From Pseudomonadota bacterium (GTDB lineage Bacteria; Pseudomonadota; Gammaproteobacteria; Steroidobacterales; Steroidobacteraceae): a stretch of DNA of 64,000 nucleotides. Both the position numbers and the translations under genes were made by a program. The stretch lies in assembly GCA_023457495.1 (NCBI GenBank), contig JAEWLQ010000113.1, positions 62,001 to 126,000 on the forward strand, read 5' to 3'. Positions 62,409-64,000 of this stretch are shown here, one piece after another. Under the pieces are notes generated by a model. The model saw only the letters and a program-made list of their open reading frames with translations, did not search any database and had not been told where the DNA came from. Position 1 is the stretch's first letter. Each line of letters begins with the position of its first letter.

Positions 62409-63896
62409 TCAGCGCCCGGCGCGGCGCACGTCCTCGATGACTTTCGCCAGCCGGGAAATGCCCGCGCGGATCGCCGCGGGCGGCACGGCGCCGAATCCGA
62501 GCAGCAACGCATTGGCGGTACCAGGATCGTCCTGCATTCGGGCCCCGAGGTAGTAAGCCGACAAGGGCATGCTCTCGATGCCGCGCGCGCTGGCCTCGGC
62601 GTGCACGAGCTCGGCGCTCACGCCTTCGACATCGACCACCGCGTGCATGCCGGCTCGCACCCGCCGCAGGCGCAGCGGCGCGCCGGACCTTTCGATCGCG
62701 CGTCGCAGGGCTTCGAGACGCTCGGCGTACGCCGCCTGCATGCGCCGCACGTGCCGCGCGTAGTGGCCGCGGCCGATGAACGCCGCGAGCACCATCTGTT
62801 CGAGGACGGGAGGATGCAGGTCGGTGGCGAGGCGCGCGGTGAGCATCCCCTGCTGCAGGTCGCTGGGCACGATCAGGAAGCCGAGACGCAGCGCCGGAAA
62901 CAAGGTCTTGCTGAAGGTTCCCAGGTAGATGACGCGGCCATCCGGATCGAGCGAGTGCAGACAGGGCAACGGCTGGCTTTCGTAGCGCATGTCGCAGTCG
63001 TAGTCGTCCTCGACGATCCACGCGTGTGAGCCGCGTGCCCAATGCAGGAGCTGCTGGCGCCGCTCGAGGGACATCGCCACGCCCGTGGGGAACTGGCAGG
63101 ACGGCGTGACGTAGGCGAGCCGCGCCGTGCGCTGCGCGGCGGCGTCGACCCGCATGCCGTCGCGATCCACCGGCACGGGAACGACGGTCGCGCCGGCCGA
63201 CAACAGCGCGCCGCGCGCGCCCGTGTATCCGGGGTCCTCCATCCAGGCCTCGTCGCCGGGATCGAGCAACATGTGGAAGATCAGGTCGAGCCCGCGCTGC
63301 GCGCCGGTCACCACCTGCACCTGGTCCGCGTCGCAACGCGTGCCGCGCGACTGCACCTGCTCGGCGATGGCCTCACGCAATTGCCGCAATCCGGCGAGCT
63401 GCGCATAGTCGCGTTGCGCGGCGCCGAGCCCGCGCAGGCATTCACGCGTGAGTGTCGCCCACAGGCGATGCGGGAACAGGTCGAGCGCCGGCGTGCCGAG
63501 GCGAAACGCACGCGCGGCGGCCGCGGGTGCGCGGCGGTCAGGAGGCTGCATGCGCGACAGTAGATAGCCGCGGCGCGAGAACGGCGGCCGCGTCACCGGG
63601 TTCTCGCGCGGCGTCACCCGCGGCGCACGGCCCTCCGGCAGCTCGCGCGCGATGAACATGCCCGAGCCGCGGCGCGCCACCACGTACCCTTCCGCGCGCA
63701 ACTGCTCGAGCGCGAGCAACGTGGTCGTACGCGACACGCCGAGCTCCGCCGCGAGGGCGCGCGTGGATGGCAGCCGGCAATCGCGCGCCACGCGCCCGTC
63801 CAGGATGCACTGGCGGATGGACGAATAGATCTGGTCCTGCAGCGAGCGGTCGGCGCGGCGCTCGAGAAAGATCGGCAGGCTCGCGATTCTCGGCAT
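62409..63896 (-). CDS. MocR-family (GntR-type) PLP-dependent transcriptional regulator
   Basis: A fusion of a GntR-type winged-helix DNA-binding domain (residues about 1-80: LQDQIYSSIRQCILDGRVARDCRLPSTRALAAELGVSRTT) and a class I aminotransferase-like domain, 495 residues from the ATG at 63896. PLP Lys is in YLGTFSKTLFPALRLGF; VTGAQRGLDLIFHMLLDPGD, MEDPGYTG and CQFPTGVAMSLERR agree. MocR proteins sense PLP-linked amines or vitamin B6 (for example PdxR, GabR). Its target is unknown; no B6 or GABA gene adjoins it. Confidence 0.9.
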   Translation of the reverse strand: MPRIASLPIFLERRADRSLQDQIYSSIRQCILDGRVARDCRLPSTRALAAELGVSRTTTLLALEQLRAEGYVVARRGSGMFIARELPEGRAPRVTPRENPVTRPPFSRRGYLLSRMQPPDRRAPAAAARAFRLGTPALDLFPHRLWATLTRECLRGLGAAQRDYAQLAGLRQLREAIAEQVQSRGTRCDADQVQVVTGAQRGLDLIFHMLLDPGDEAWMEDPGYTGARGALLSAGATVVPVPVDRDGMRVDAAAQRTARLAYVTPSCQFPTGVAMSLERRQQLLHWARGSHAWIVEDDYDCDMRYESQPLPCLHSLDPDGRVIYLGTFSKTLFPALRLGFLIVPSDLQQGMLTARLATDLHPPVLEQMVLAAFIGRGHYARHVRRMQAAYAERLEALRRAIERSGAPLRLRRVRAGMHAVVDVEGVSAELVHAEASARGIESMPLSAYYLGARMQDDPGTANALLLGFGAVPPAAIRAGISRLAKVIEDVRRAGR

Positions 63897-63916
63897 CCTG
63901 GCTCCCCGGAACGGAA

Positions 63917-63948
63917 AATGGGGCCGCGAAGGTTTTCCGGGCCCCATT
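63917..63948 (-). terminator. inverted repeat between the last gene and mocR; possible terminator or REP-like copy
   Basis: AATGGGGCC (63917-63925) and GGCCCCATT (63940-63948) pair, and on the minus strand the stem is followed by TTTTCC. This fits a terminator for the gene ending at 63970. The end also recalls the AATGGGG/CCCCATT arms at 35125 near accA. Confidence 0.55.
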
Positions 63949-63969
63949 CTCCAACTCCGGACCAGCCTA

Positions 63970-64000
63970 TCAGAAGAGCATCGACAGATTGACCGCGTTG
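63970..64000 (-). CDS. 3' end of an unknown gene, possibly a beta-barrel outer-membrane protein
   Basis: Only the last nine codons are visible (NAVNLSMLF then TGA). A terminal Phe after alternating hydrophobic residues is typical of the last strand of outer-membrane beta-barrels recognised by BamA. Too short to be sure that it is coding. Confidence 0.3.
   Translation of the reverse strand, partial: NAVNLSMLF

Noticed and set aside
61249..63336. 695-residue minus-strand frame across the permease and mocR
   Set aside because: Spans two real genes on different strands; composition is shadow-like.

Overview
The window is a continuous piece of a high-GC gammaproteobacterial chromosome. The minus strand from 53.5 kb down to 31 kb carries the classic gammaproteobacterial envelope and replication block in its usual order: rpsB, tsf, pyrH, frr, uppS, cdsA, dxr, rseP, bamA, skp, lpxD, fabZ, lpxA, lpxB, rnhB, dnaE, accA, tilS, pyrG. 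Divergent from rpsB run map, glnD, dapC and dapD, as in Pseudomonas-like genomes. The left end holds kdsA-eno and ftsB-ispD-ispF. Gene content and base composition fit the Xanthomonadales/Nevskiales/Steroidobacter neighbourhood, but that placement is inference; no rRNA or other decisive marker is present.

Layout. 1-1.5 kb: end of ispF, ispD, ftsB. 1.5-7.6 kb: accessory genes that break the usual eno-ftsB linkage (a Phd/VapC toxin-antitoxin pair, a small protein with a double-glycine leader, a lipoprotein, an M16 peptidase, VOC and RDD proteins). 7.4-9.8 kb: small conserved protein, eno, kdsA. 9.9-31 kb: a long accessory stretch that breaks the usual pyrG-kdsA linkage. It includes a SLOG protein, two GNATs, HrpA and DeaD helicases, a bactofilin, a truncated haemoglobin, a VIT-type metal transporter, a minus-strand operon of a nitrate-reductase-like molybdoenzyme with HPP, DUF4260 and TspO membrane proteins, a B12/radical-SAM protein, a phosphotriesterase-like hydrolase and RluE. 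31-53.5 kb: the housekeeping block. 53.8-59.4 kb: map-glnD-dapC-dapD. 59.4-64 kb: an AlkZ-like winged-helix protein, a DrrAB-like ABC exporter and a MocR regulator.

How the genes work together. The core block couples translation factors (S2, EF-Ts, RRF), isoprenoid synthesis (dxr, ispD, ispF, uppS), phospholipid and lipid A synthesis (cdsA, accA, fabZ, lpxA/B/D, kdsA) and outer-membrane assembly (bamA, skp, rseP). GlnD (nitrogen sensing) is translationally coupled to dapC (lysine/peptidoglycan precursor). Many junctions are 1-8 base start/stop overlaps, indicating tight operons.

Most notable: the double-glycine-leader gene at 2194-2493; the molybdoenzyme-HPP operon at 21.5-25.9 kb, with a missing fourth Fe-S cysteine and an extra helical C-terminus; a low-complexity tail of about 90 residues on ribosomal protein S2 plus a structured rpsB leader; a gene remnant overlapping the hrpA start; and a pair of related inverted REP-like sequences flanking accA. 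I saw no tRNA, rRNA, CRISPR array, prophage or transposase gene.
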